A stretch of 64,000 nucleotides of DNA from CAZDBA01 sp965224765 (lineage in GTDB: Bacteria; Planctomycetota; Planctomycetia; Pirellulales; Pirellulaceae). Location of the stretch: NCBI GenBank assembly GCA_965224765.1, contig CBDDAC010000029.1, forward strand, positions 620,001-684,000, given 5' to 3'. Numbering within the stretch: the stretch's first letter is position 1; every line of letters begins with the position of its first letter. Under the pieces are notes generated by a model, which saw nothing but the letters and a program-made list of their open reading frames with translations, was not told the origin of the DNA and did not search any database. The position numbers and the translations under genes are program-made. Below are positions 17,097 through 27,046 of this stretch, one piece after another.

Positions 17097-17474
17097 CGCT
17101 GGCCAATTCGGATTATGTCTCAGGGCTAAGAAATGAGACTCCGGACGGTCAATAATTCTTTGGGAGGTTGAGGCTCCCGCCGAAACAAATCATTGTCTTT
17201 CTGCCTCGGAGGCTTCTCGACCTCTCACCAACGGGGTGAGCTGGACCTCGCATTACTCACCAACGTATATACCCACTGAACTATTCGCTCGTTTCAGCGT
17301 TTAGTGTGGCCGAATCTACAGATTGGCAAAAAAAGAGTGTTCCTGTTTGCTTGGGAACCTAATCGACCGTTTCTCAGATTGCTTGAGTTCCCCGTCAGGT
17401 ATCCCTCGCAGTGGTTTTGATTTGCATTAAGATAGCTTCTTACAAAACCAACAATTCTATCGAGAATCGAATCA
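17097..17474. other. Intergenic stretch with hairpin copy 2
   Basis: No gene. The hairpin GGGAGGTTGAGGCTCCC (17162-17178) is the reverse-oriented second copy of the GGGAGCCTCAACC family, 65 bp beyond the preceding stop codon and flanked by the same CGCCGAAAC sequence seen beside the copy at 57466. The remaining sequence presumably holds the promoter of the next gene; no clear -35/-10 pair stands out. Confidence 0.55.
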
Positions 17475-18248
17475 ATGAATCAGAACACCTTCCGCTTGGC
17501 ATTCGCGCTGCTTGCAGCTGCCGTTACCTTTTCACCTTTTGCGACACAAGCTCAAGACGACGTGACCGTTGAGTCAATCGTCAAAATGCATATCAAGTCG
17601 ATTGGCGATATCGAAACGTTGAAAGCCATCAAGACGATGCGCACCGAGTCAACGGTATCTGCTCCGTCTCCTGTGGGAGAAATGGAGATCACGATGACGC
17701 GAGTTCAGGCAGGCAAGAAATTTGTGATGACTCAGGAGATTCCACAAATGGGAGAAGTGGTTAACGGATCCGATGGCGAAGTTTATTGGACTGTGAATCC
17801 GTTTCAGGGTGCGAAAGTCTTTGAAGGAGAAGAGCTGGAGATGATGAAATCATCTGCACCAGGCTTCTTCCCCGAGTTGACTTGGCTTGATGGCTACAAC
17901 GGCGAAATTACGCTTGATGGCACGGAAGATTTTGACGGCAAGACGGCCTATAAACTAGTTTTTGCTCCCGCGAGTGGTGCATCAGAAACTCGTTTCATTG
18001 ACAAGGAATCTGGGCGCATCGTGAAGATAGTTGTGACTCAGGAAATCCCAGGTGCCGGTGAGATGACGACCGAAATGACTCCCAGCGATTTCAAAACAGT
18101 TGATGGCATCACGATGGCGCACAAGCAAGTGATTTCAACTCCTCAAGGCGAAGCAACCATGACGGTCAATACTTTGGAAGTCAATCCAGAATTGCCTGCA
18201 GATGCATTTGCCCTTCCTGAAGACATTCAAAGTCTGATCGATGAGTAG
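17475..18248 (+). CDS. Secreted LolA-like outer-membrane lipoprotein-sorting family protein
   Basis: A 257-residue exported protein. The signal peptide is MNQNTFRLAFALLAAAVTFSPFATQAQ. The mature part follows the LolA/LolB-like half-barrel pattern common in planctomycetes and bacteroidetes: 'VESIVKMHIKSIGDIETLKAIKTMRTES' at the start, VNGSDGEVYWTVNPFQG, a middle 'DFDGKTAYKLVF' strand, FIDKESGRIVK, and a late 'VDGITMAHKQV'. Such proteins bind lipophilic ligands in the periplasm; the ligand here is unknown. It is an isolated gene facing a convergent large gene. Confidence 0.75.
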   Translation: MNQNTFRLAFALLAAAVTFSPFATQAQDDVTVESIVKMHIKSIGDIETLKAIKTMRTESTVSAPSPVGEMEITMTRVQAGKKFVMTQEIPQMGEVVNGSDGEVYWTVNPFQGAKVFEGEELEMMKSSAPGFFPELTWLDGYNGEITLDGTEDFDGKTAYKLVFAPASGASETRFIDKESGRIVKIVVTQEIPGAGEMTTEMTPSDFKTVDGITMAHKQVISTPQGEATMTVNTLEVNPELPADAFALPEDIQSLIDE

Positions 18249-18276
18249 GACGAATGTTTGGTCTTGATGAACACTC

Positions 18277-18332
18277 AAACCCCGGAACTTCAATGAGAGG
18301 ACATTCGTACCTCGATTGTGTTTCGGGTTTTT
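18277..18332. terminator. Possible terminator between convergent genes
   Basis: AAACCCCGGAAC at about 18277 can pair imperfectly with GTTTCGGGTTTT at about 18320-18332, the latter followed by a short T-run, in the 90-bp gap between convergent genes. The loop is long (over 30 nt), so this is a weak candidate. Confidence 0.35.
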
Positions 18333-18338
18333 TCTGCC

Positions 18339-21300
18339 TCAATCCTTATTCGAATTCTTGCCTAGGCGATGGATGGTGTTGTGTATCTTGCCTTGCAGCT
18401 TTTTGCCATCGGCAGTTTTGATGGAGTAAACGATTTCCATGCATCGAGTGGGTTCGATTTTTGGGACTTTCAGGACAATGGTTTTTCCGTCAGCCAATAG
18501 TTGGACAGACTTCACGGCAAGTTCTTTTTCGTCGAAATGCTCCGAGCCATATCTTGCGCTGCGTTTGATCGTCCAGGTTTTGATTCGATAATTGTCAGGA
18601 TCGGTTGCTGTTGGCGAGTCGACTTTGCCTGAGTAACCGATTTGCAGGCCAGATTCGGTGGCAATGAGCTCAAGAGGTAGATGGACGGGTTGTCCGGTAT
18701 AACGTATTCGGTAGAACCCACCTGGTCGTTGCTGATCACCGGCCCAAGCAAACATGCCGCAGCAGTAGAGCTGACCGTCCTCTGGGTGGAATCGGCCACG
18801 CATCACGCCTGTCGGAAAGCGAGGAAGAGGAAGTGGGCACATTCCTCCTTGCACTTGGCCATCAATTTTTTCATGAGGCACCACGTAGATTTGTCCGTAG
18901 CCGTAAGAGAAATTCAACAGCGTCCCATGAAGCGGCCCCCATTTTTTGCTGTCTACCCACATCAATTCAGAGGGGGAACGATCAAAGGAGTTGGTAATCC
19001 AACACATCGGTGGCTCCATGGCTTCGTCACTTTCATCGATTACCTCGTGGTAGCCGAACATGTTTCCGTAGAACCTATCTCGCTGAACCCAATTGATTCG
19101 ATTCTTGGGATTCCAGTGCCCTTCCTGATCGGTGACATAGAAAGTTCCGTCCGGGTTCAAGCAGACACCGTTGGCAGCTCGAAATCCATTGGCCAGGATT
19201 TTCGTTGTCGATCCGTCGCGGCTGATTTGAAGTAGCGTACCATGGTGGGGAACGATTGCTTTGAGCGCATGTCGCGCGGACTTGGCATAGTAAAAATTGC
19301 CCTCGTCGTCCGTTTGCAGGCCCATGGCAAATTCATGAAAGTGTTCAGTTACCTGGTGATCGCTGTTGAAGTTTTCGTACCAATCCATTTCGCCATCGTC
19401 ATTGAGGTCGTGAAGTCGCACCAGTTGGTCTCGGCAGGTAACAAAAATTTCGCCATCACGAATCTTAATTCCCAATGGTTGAAACAGACCAGCCGCAATG
19501 CGTTGCCATTGAAGAATGCCGTCTTCGGAGTTGACTCCCGACACCCGCCAGACACTTCCGTCCCAGGCTGAACAAAGTGCTTCGTCGCGATCAGGATAGA
19601 AATCGACACCCGTTAATCGGACGCGACATCCCCAGGGGTTTTCTCGCGGTTCTGAAAAAACATCGACGGCAAAAGGCCCTTCGTCTTTGCCGCGAATGAC
19701 CTTGGTTTCGATCACCGAAGGATAATTTCTGGGGCCACCCTGAGTCAATGGACTGAGATCGAGCGGTAGTTCATTCAAGTTGACGACAGGGAGTGGCGAA
19801 CTTGCTGTGGGAATTGGTGAATGGACCAAAGTGAATTGAAGGGGTTGATCGCCTGCTGCGATCCTCAACCGCAGGTTGTCGTCAGCGACAAAGAACTCTG
19901 ATCCCTTTGGCAGTTGGGAAGTGGCAACCCAAAGTCCCCAGTTAGAATCGAGAGAAGTTTCATCGCCAGCGATGATTTCCATATGGCGGTTGTGACCAGA
20001 AATATCAATCAGCTCTCCACCGGAGATCTTCCTCCAATCGGCGACCAAATCTCTGTGGTCGATCTCAGCATTTTGTTCAAGTTCTTTTTTGCTCAATCGG
20101 CGTTGATAAAAGCGTACTCCGGCCAAGCTGCCATTGAAGAAGCTGGATTCTGGAAAATCTTCGTTGGTGTAACCGATGCGAATCGCATGGTCGGCAACTG
20201 GCTTTTCCCCTTTAAGCGTTCCCGTTTTATCTTGCTTTCCATCAATGAAGAAAGTCACTTTGGCGTCTTTTGCAGACCAGGTCATGGCGATATCGTGCCA
20301 TTCTCCATCATCGATTTTGGATTGGGAGGTGACGGCTCCCGCCCAGCCGATGTCGTAGGTCAATCGGCCATCGCGGACGAATAGCGACTTTCCATCTGGA
20401 ACCCATTCTGCCCAGTTCTTGGTTTTGCAAAAAAGGGTTCCGTCATGGGTTGTGCGTATTCTGGCTACGATCGAAAAATCGCGTTCGTGCATATTGAACG
20501 GATTTCCATCAACCAGCTGAGAGTAAGTGCTGCCATCGAGTCGCCAGTGGTGCTTCTTGGAACCCGGTGCATCTTTGGCGTTTGTCGTCTGGGGGCCACT
20601 TAGCACAACGATTTCACTGGAGTTACCCGTAATCTGCGGATTGAGATCGCCGATCTGGGCGACTTGCAGAATCAAGTCCTTGGTGCGTGGGCCAAGATTA
20701 AAGTTGCGACTGAACAAAGGTGATTCGGACTGGTAGGTCATGCTTGGGGATTCGAGTACCTCGGTTTGGCCAACGTGATAGCTAAGAATGGAGCGGTCTA
20801 CATATCGGTACAATGCCTTGATAGTGAACCCAATTGCGATCCAATGGACCGTATCTTTTTCCGTCGCGGCCAAGAACTCGATTGTCCACAAAACTGCCGT
20901 CCTCTGGTCTCGCCCAGCCGGGCCCAGTTGCATTGGCGAAGTGGACCAGGCCGTTGATTCGAGGATGAATGGCATGGCGACCGTTGAAGTGTATGCCGTT
21001 CCAATCGATGAACTGGTCGCTCCAGCTTGCCGCAACTCGCATCGTGTCATGTTCGTACATCATCCAGTGTTTGCCTGACTCGACGCCTCCAGGACCTTCG
21101 TCCAGGCGAACAATGATTCCTTTTTGCGCGATATTGGAACCATCTCGAGTGACTTCGATGGTATTCATCAAACTGGAACCGTAGTCCATCTCGACCCAAG
21201 GCTCCTCCGCTGGCGGGTTGGGGCCCGCGAGTGTTTCCACTTGGCAGTGAGGCAAGATACTCTTGGTTTAACTCAAGGAATTGCGTGGGATTGTGTTCTT

Positions 21301-22229
21301 TCAGATAGTGTTCACGGATGTAATGAATCACATTGTACTTTTGCTGGGGGACCATCCATCGCTGCGTATTCATCATGCCATAGCCATGCGTCAGCGTCTG
21401 ATACATTTGGTAGGGATCGTTGCCGTTTTTGAATCGCCCCGTAGCGAATCGCAACGAGGTAGGCATGCTTCCTTCTTCGTTGACGGTTCCATGGCAACTT
21501 GCGCAGTGAAGCGAAAAGATCTTTTCGCCCTTGGTAAACGAATCGTTGTTCCAGCTCCTGATCAAACCACGGTGATCGATGTGTTTCTCATAGTCGGGAA
21601 GTGGCGGCAGGCGGGTGAGTGCGCCTGCAGGTCTCAACTGGGTGGCACGTGCCGGACCATCGGCCGCAATGATCGCAAGGTACTTGATCAAATCGTAGAA
21701 CTGTTGCGAATCGGCAAGCTGATTGGCGAGTCCGACAGGCATGGTGGATAGTTTGCTGGGTCGCCATTCGACTTCATCCAAATCGAAGGTCTCGGGCGAA
21801 TCAGGATTTTCGATGCGAGCAAGAGTCAGAGTCTTTGCCGTTTTCTCGACCAGTATGCCTGAGATTGTTTCGCCAGCGTCCGTCTGAACGATCACCGATT
21901 CGTAGCCTTCGTGAATGGTTTCATTGGGGTCGAGTAGCGACTTTACCAAATGGTCAGTAGACACGGTGCGCTTTAAGGTCAGGTCCGGGCCCAGACTTTT
22001 GCCGTCGACCGTAGTTTCATGGCACTTTGGCGCAATTCATATCGGCTTGATAGAAAAGCAAAGCGCCACGTTGAGCATTGCCCTGTTCGAACGCCTGATT
22101 CGCCAATTGCTGAGGCGCGATATTCTTTAACTGCGTTTCGAGCAATTCTTGGGCGGTGGCGGAGCGAACGGGCAATCCAGATAAGCAAGCGATTGCGGTT
22201 GATACAAACAATAAAGCGATACGAGTCAT
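18339..22229 (-). pseudogene. Secreted di-heme cytochrome / DUF6797 / LamG / beta-propeller protein, interrupted by three frameshifts
   Basis: Read through three single-base shifts, this is one protein of about 1295 residues. In order: a signal peptide (MTRIALLFVSTAIACLSGLPVRS...); a first c-type heme site (NCAK then CH, split by one extra base at 22025, restoring CAKCH); a linker domain; a second heme site HCASCHG; a DUF6797 region (VEMDYGSSLMNTIEVTRDG, WNGIHFNGRHAIHPRINGL); a LamG/concanavalin-like domain (WRLDGSTYSQLVDGNPFNMHE region); then a PVC-type membrane-bound dehydrogenase-like beta-propeller to the stop at 18339. The other shifts lie near 21245 and 20820; each acts as one inserted base. 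Such proteins are typical exported redox or sugar-dehydrogenase-like proteins of planctomycetes. Whether the gene is dead or the sequence is faulty is discussed under findings. Confidence 0.75.
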
Positions 22230-22360
22230 GGCTTCCTCTGAAACGATTGCACAACGGGTAGGCCTTTTTCGCCGCCTGGTTTATGCTTGATTATGCCGTT
22301 TCAGTATAGCCGGAGGAAGAAACTAGATGTTGTCGTTCAATACCGAGGACGTTCACCAAA

Positions 22361-22398
22361 AAAAGACGCTCAAGCCGTTTTAAGCTTGAGCGTCTTTT
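22361..22398 (-). terminator. Rho-independent terminator for the duplicated-domain gene
   Basis: A perfect 15-bp stem (AAAAGACGCTCAAGC at 22361-22375 and its complement at 22384-22398) with an 8-nt loop. Read on the minus strand it ends in a run of seven T, 40 bp past the stop codon at 22440. The plus-strand reading has only four T, so it fits the minus-strand gene. Confidence 0.85.
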
Positions 22399-22439
22399 GA
22401 TTGGTCAGTCGGATAGCGTATTGCCTTAGTTGCAATCGT

Positions 22440-23073
22440 CTATTGCTGGACGTGTGTGTGGCGAGTTTCAAAGCCGTTACTTTTCAGCCAAGCTTGCCAT
22501 TCGTGAGCGGTTTCCTCTGTTGCAACGCCGAGAGTCAACCATTGGGTGCACTGAACGTTGATATCCAAGTGACCGTTGTGATCGAACGACTGAACGTCAC
22601 ACCCCAGCATGTTCAAGATCTCAACGACTTGTTGGGCTTCCTCCGGATCATGAAGATGCGCGGACACGGGTTCAGGAAGGATGTACATTTACGGTGGGCA
22701 TTTGGGTGCCGGCTGGAGGATTAAGAATTACGGTATTCAATCCATTGTCGACGAGCCACTTGGACCATTGACCGACTTGTTGATCAGTTTCCAGTGTCAT
22801 CGTTTTCCATGCCACGCAACGAAACTTAAGGTCAACGTGATCGTCGTGCTGGCTCTGCATGACCTCGCAACCGATTTGTTTGAGGGTTGCCGACGCAGTT
22901 TCGACTTGAGTCATGTCTTGAAGATGCAGCGTTTTCCACTCGGGCTGGCGAAAGCTGATCTTCTTGGTGCCCTGGCTGACTTGCTGGGCGGGCGTATTTG
23001 TTTGTGCGATCAGTGTTTGTGTTGGAAGAACTGTCCCCAGCACAAGCAAGCAAAATGTAAGATATTTTTTCAA
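22440..23073 (-). pseudogene. Secreted protein with two copies of a small domain, one frameshift in the linker
   Basis: MKKYLTFCLLVLGTVLPTQTLIAQ is a signal peptide. Two related domains of about 75 residues follow. Domain 1: LHLQDMTQVETASATLKQIGCEVMQSQHDDHVDLKFRC..W. Domain 2: AHLHDPEEAQQVVEILNMLGCDVQSFDHNGHLDINVQC..W. Each continues with a T-x-x-x-x-x-x-W..WL..NG helix. They share L-H-x-x-D, the 'LGC-V' strand, an H-D/N-G-H-x-D turn and a single C...W. Frames change between 22672 and 22688, equivalent to one extra base in the linker; as printed, domain 2 lacks a start of its own. The domain resembles small ferredoxin-like folds such as heavy-metal-associated domains in length and pattern, but lacks a CxxC motif. 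The family is unknown. Confidence 0.6.
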
Positions 23074-23336
23074 CGTTGGCTCCCATTGAATTGCAATTGG
23101 ATCTGTGAAGCCTGGACGGCTTGGATGCTTTTAAAGGCAAATTTGCGGAAGGATTAGCAGTTTGAGCGATTGGGTGCAATGAGAATTTTACAATTGGACG
23201 AACGGAGTGGCTGTTTGGTAGCACAACGATCCGTTTTGCGGCTATTTATCCGTACCACTTAGGGGGCATTCCAACTTGCATGCTAGTGAATTTGCTAATA
23301 CGCTTGGTTTTTGCCTCGTCATTTGTTTTGCGTTCC

Positions 23337-24652
23337 ATGAAGACTTTAGTTTGTAGTTTGGTGTTCATACTGTTTGGCGCAATATTGATTGCGAGTAGCG
23401 TGGTTGACGCCCAGACGAGTCGGTTTGAGAAGCTGAGAGAATGGTCTGATGACACCGGTTCGCACAACTTGGAGGGCCCGGCTGATTGCGGTCACCGAGG
23501 AATCCGTGACGTTGGAAAGTGCGAATGGAAAACAGGCTTCGATTTCTCTCAACCGGCTTAGCGCCGAAGATCAGCAGCTAATTCGTGACTACAAAAAGCA
23601 ACTCTTTAGCCAACTCAAGAGGCGAACTCGTGAAGTGCTATTTGCTGTTGATGCTCTGAAGTTGTTCCAGGAGTTTCGGAGCGCTAATCTGATTGATGAT
23701 TCCAATCGGGAGTATGTCGAATCCAAAATCAGAATCTTTGAAGAAGAGGCTCATGCGAAAACCATTATCTTTGGCGATCGATTTCTGACCTTGGAACAGC
23801 TGGCATCCAAGAAAATCAGGACGAAGGAGGTCGTCGACGATTGGATCAAGCAGTCAACCATTGCCAGAACGGGTGAGAACCAGAAGGCTCTTCGCGACAT
23901 TTCGCGGTCGGATCCGGCCTCCATTGATGCGGCGATTGTTGCGGCCCTTCACTACGACGTTTTTGTGGCCAAATCTCAAAACGGTCAACGACTGTTGGAG
24001 GATGCCATTCAACGAGGGCGAAGGTACCTTCCTGTTTCCAACGAACACGAGCAAGCGAACCTGGTTATCGCAATCAACAATTTGGCGGTTTCGTCGATTC
24101 GTGACAACAAAGTTTCACGAGCGCTGAAACTCTGGCAACAAGCAGACGAGTTGACGGAACTCCGACTCTCAGACTCGATCAAATACAATATTGCCAAAGC
24201 CAATCGGATGATCAACGACGCTTCGTCGGGCCTGAAAACGGATCGAGCGGTCCAACTGGCGTTTGGTCGGTTTGCTGACCGCGTTGACGCGACAGGTGAA
24301 CCGGGTGGGTGGAGGCTCCTATTGCCCAAAGATCTGGAAGGGACTTGTCGAAATCAACTTCGATTTGTAATCGCCAATCAGGAGGCCCAGATCCTGTCCG
24401 ATACAGAAATCGATGATTCACGCTGCGTTAAATGTGCCGGGTCCGCACAATTGCGTTGTGGCAACACGGTCTGTCGAGACGGTTCAATTGAAGTTCCCGT
24501 CATGGGCGAGCGCACCGTGACGCTGGCAGACGGTACCGTGAGGCGGCTTGGGTGGGGGGCGAATCGGAACCGACTGGGCGAGGTGCAACTCCTGCAATGG
24601 AACGGGAGTCATTCGTTGCCCATATTGCAACGAAGGTATCCAGAAGAAGTAA
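23337..24652 (+). pseudogene. SHD1-domain secreted protein with two cysteine-rich zinc-like modules, two frameshifts
   Basis: Starting at 23337 gives a signal peptide (MKTLVCSLVFILFGAILIASS). An SHD1 domain follows (REWSDDTGSH...TWRARLIAVTEESVTLESANG, LNRLSAEDQQLI), split by one extra base near 23464. The centre is helical with TPR-like features (about 23700-24250). The C-terminus has two DnaJ-like cysteine modules: CVKCAGSAQLRCGNTVC in one frame and CNSCNGTGVIRCPYCNEG in the next, joined by one extra base in the G-run near 24555. Corrected, it ends at TAA 24650-24652, leaving 22 bp to the convergent gene; uncorrected, the two genes would overlap antisense. Planctomycete SHD1 proteins of this kind are exported; function is unknown. 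Confidence 0.65.
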
Positions 24653-24674
24653 TTCAAGTTCCATCTGGTAATGG

Positions 24675-25628
24675 TTAATTCGTCGTTTCCCGAAGGACGG
24701 GGGTGATAAAAACTGGCGCATCCAATCCACCGCTGCCGCGGAGATGAAGTCCGCGTTGATGAGTTTCCCGGCAGCGTCGAATTGCAATACGTTATCCTGC
24801 GATACCGACGAAACGAACCAGTGTTCATTCAGGAACGCCAACCCGGCGGGTTCGTCCAGCTGATCAGATCCAGGTTGAATGAAGTGGTCAACAAATTTGC
24901 CGTCGAGATCGTAGCGACAAACGGCATCGTCGGTTTCACTTGGTGATGAAAAGATGATCACCTTTGAAAACCAAAACTCGCGGACGACCAACTTTTTCGA
25001 TGAAGACCTCAGAAGTCTTTGTCTGTAAATCGTATCGAAGGATTTGGTTGGTGTAATAGCTTGGAACGTAAAGCTTTCCGTCTGGGCCGACAATCGTTCC
25101 ATTGTCGGGGCCTCTTAACCCGCTTTTTCCTGCTTCCACCAAGATCTCAATGAACGCTCCCGTCTTTCCGTCGAACTTCAGTACGGTGCAGGCTTTGAAG
25201 CAAGCGACCAAAAGGTTTCCGTCCTGGTCCCAGGTGATTCCCGAAGGTAATTTCATTCCTCCCGATTCGGCGTCGACAAAATGGTCAATGAATTTGCCTG
25301 TTGCCGCATCGTATCGCTGAATCTGATGTGATTCTTCGCTGGCAACGTAAAGCAAGCCATCGGGGCCGATTCTGGCGACCAGGGTGCCGTCCAATCCAGA
25401 GCTAGAATCGAAGGTTCCCGAGAATTCTCCCGTGGAAGAATCGTATCGGCCTATCGAATCGGATGCGAAGCCACTGACCAGTAGATCGTATTGCTTGGGG
25501 TTTGAATCGGGATTTGTGCTAACGTCGGATTTGGAGTCGGAGCCCGAGTCGGGTTGTGGGCTACGCCAAAAAAACAGAACACATGCCATCGTCGCTACGA
25601 CAACGATGGCGGGAATGACAAATTTCAT
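24675..25628 (-). pseudogene. Membrane-anchored NHL/SMP-30-like beta-propeller (Vgb-like), frameshifted
   Basis: An N-terminal anchor or signal (MKFVIPAIVVVATMACVLFFW) and a Ser/Asp-rich linker precede repeated propeller blades: 'GPDGLLYVASEESHQIQRYDAATGKFIDHFV', 'WDQDGNLLVACFKACTVLKFDGKTG', 'GPDGKLYVPSYYTNQILRYDLQT', then after a frame change near 24950 'AVCRYDLDGKFVDHFIQPGSDQLDEPAGLAFL' and 'NVLQFDAAGKLI'. The 'V.RYD..TG.F...F' blade is the NHL/Vgb-lyase type. A second change near 24753 (one missing G) would end the protein ..FITPVLRETTN at 24675 in place of a long non-homologous tail. Probably a secreted sensing or binding propeller. Confidence 0.65.
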
Positions 25629-25688
25629 CGTCGAACTCTTGCTATCTCGTAAGTGAGGCGGCTGAGGGCTTCGACGTGAAATGCAGCT

Positions 25689-26992
25689 CTATGCGAATAG
25701 ATCCAAAACTGGCTTTCCTTTGTCGGCTACTGTAAAAGGTCGCATGGAAGGCGACATTGTTTTCTTTCCAGCGGCAAGCCCAGGCCATGGGCAATTGTAG
25801 CATTGAAGCTTGGGATCGTTACCTTGTTTTCGACAACTTCACGGCCCTCTTTGTCAGTGGCACCGTATTTGAACCCACCTTTGATGCCGCCCCCGGCCAG
25901 CATGCAGCTAAAAGCTTGGGGGTAGTGATTTCGGCCGTTATTGCGCTCCGCATGAATCGTCGGGGTGCGGCCAAACTCAGTCGCCAGACGACCATCGTAC
26001 TGGCGAGCATTCCTCGTTCTGCCAAATCGCCGATCAACGCTCCCATGCCCTGATCCAATTGAGCGCTACGTGTTGCGACCCGCCCGAAGTTGTCTTCATG
26101 AGTGTCCCATCCGCCGTGGTCGACTTCGATGAACCGAACACCGTTCTCCACCAATCGACGCGCCAGCAGACAGGCTTGACCAAAGGAGTTGTCACCGTAG
26201 GCATCTCGAGTTGCCTGTTGCTCCTGAGTGAGATCAAAAGTTTCCAAGTCCTTGCTCTTCATCAAGCGAACGGCTTCGTCGTACATTTCTGCATAAGCAC
26301 GCGCTTGCTTAGTGTCATATTTGGTCGTGAACAAGTCATTCATGTGGTTGACTCGCTGCATTCGGCGTTGAAACTGTTCGTCCTCTACGCCGCGTGGAAG
26401 TGTGCTGTGTTGCAGTCCAGCCAGTGGATCTCCGATGGGGAGGGCTCCATGCTTGGATTCCAGGAAACCTGCGCCCAAACCCGCGCTGTTCCCGCCAATT
26501 TTGACGTTGGCAGGAAGGCCTTTGTTTTGTTTGCCCATGTGCATCGCAGTCCAGGCTCCCATATCCGGATGGCGGATGGTGCCTCGCATGGTATAGCTGG
26601 TGTGCATGTAGTAGCGCCCCTGTTCATGGGCGCCCTGGGTTGAGTTCATGGAATTGACAACGGAGACCTTGTCCATGTGCCCGCGCCATGTTGGGAAGGA
26701 ACTGGCTGACCTGAATGCCGTCCGCACTCGTCTTGAGAGATTCAACTGGGCCTTGGGTTTCAGCGCCAGGTTTGGTGTCAAAGGTATCGAGGTGGCTCAT
26801 CCCGCCACTCATGTAAAGATAGATCACCGCTTTTGCCGAGGCGTCGGGGCGCGGGTTGAAGCCACGGATGGCTGCTGCCTGAGCCATGGAAGTGAAAAGC
26901 GGCATGGCTCCGACCCCCAGCAGCGTCTTTGCTGCACCCGAAACAAAGGCTCGGCGAGAAAAAAAGTCGTTTTGTTTTTTGAGTTCGTTCAT
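25689..26992 (-). pseudogene. DUF1501 protein (Tat-exported sulfatase-like), three frameshifts
   Basis: MNELKKQNDFFSRRAFVSGAAKTLLG is a twin-arginine signal. The body matches DUF1501: VIYLYMSGGMSHLDTFDTKP, NSMNSTQGAHEQGRYYMHTSY, HPDMGAWTAMHMG, a metal-site VRFIEVDHGGWDTHEDN, EFGRTPTIHAERNNGRNHYPQAF, GGFKYGATDKEG, and the family end AHGLGLPLE...MRPFTVADKGKPVLDLF. Frames change near 26681 (extra G in GGG), 25987 (missing C) and 25768 (missing A in an A-run); with those corrected the gene ends at 25689. DUF1501 genes in planctomycetes sit next to DUF1549/DUF1553 partners, as here 54 bp upstream. Biochemical function is not established. Confidence 0.8.
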
Positions 26993-27046
26993 AGTCTTTT
27001 TCGAAATGGTGCGATGGATTTTTGCTGCGATGTGGAGCGACGTAGA

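Noticed and set aside
21047..21255. Two overlapping minus-strand frames as separate genes
   Set aside because: Conserved DUF6797 and heme motifs continue across the frame change, so they are one gene with a shift.
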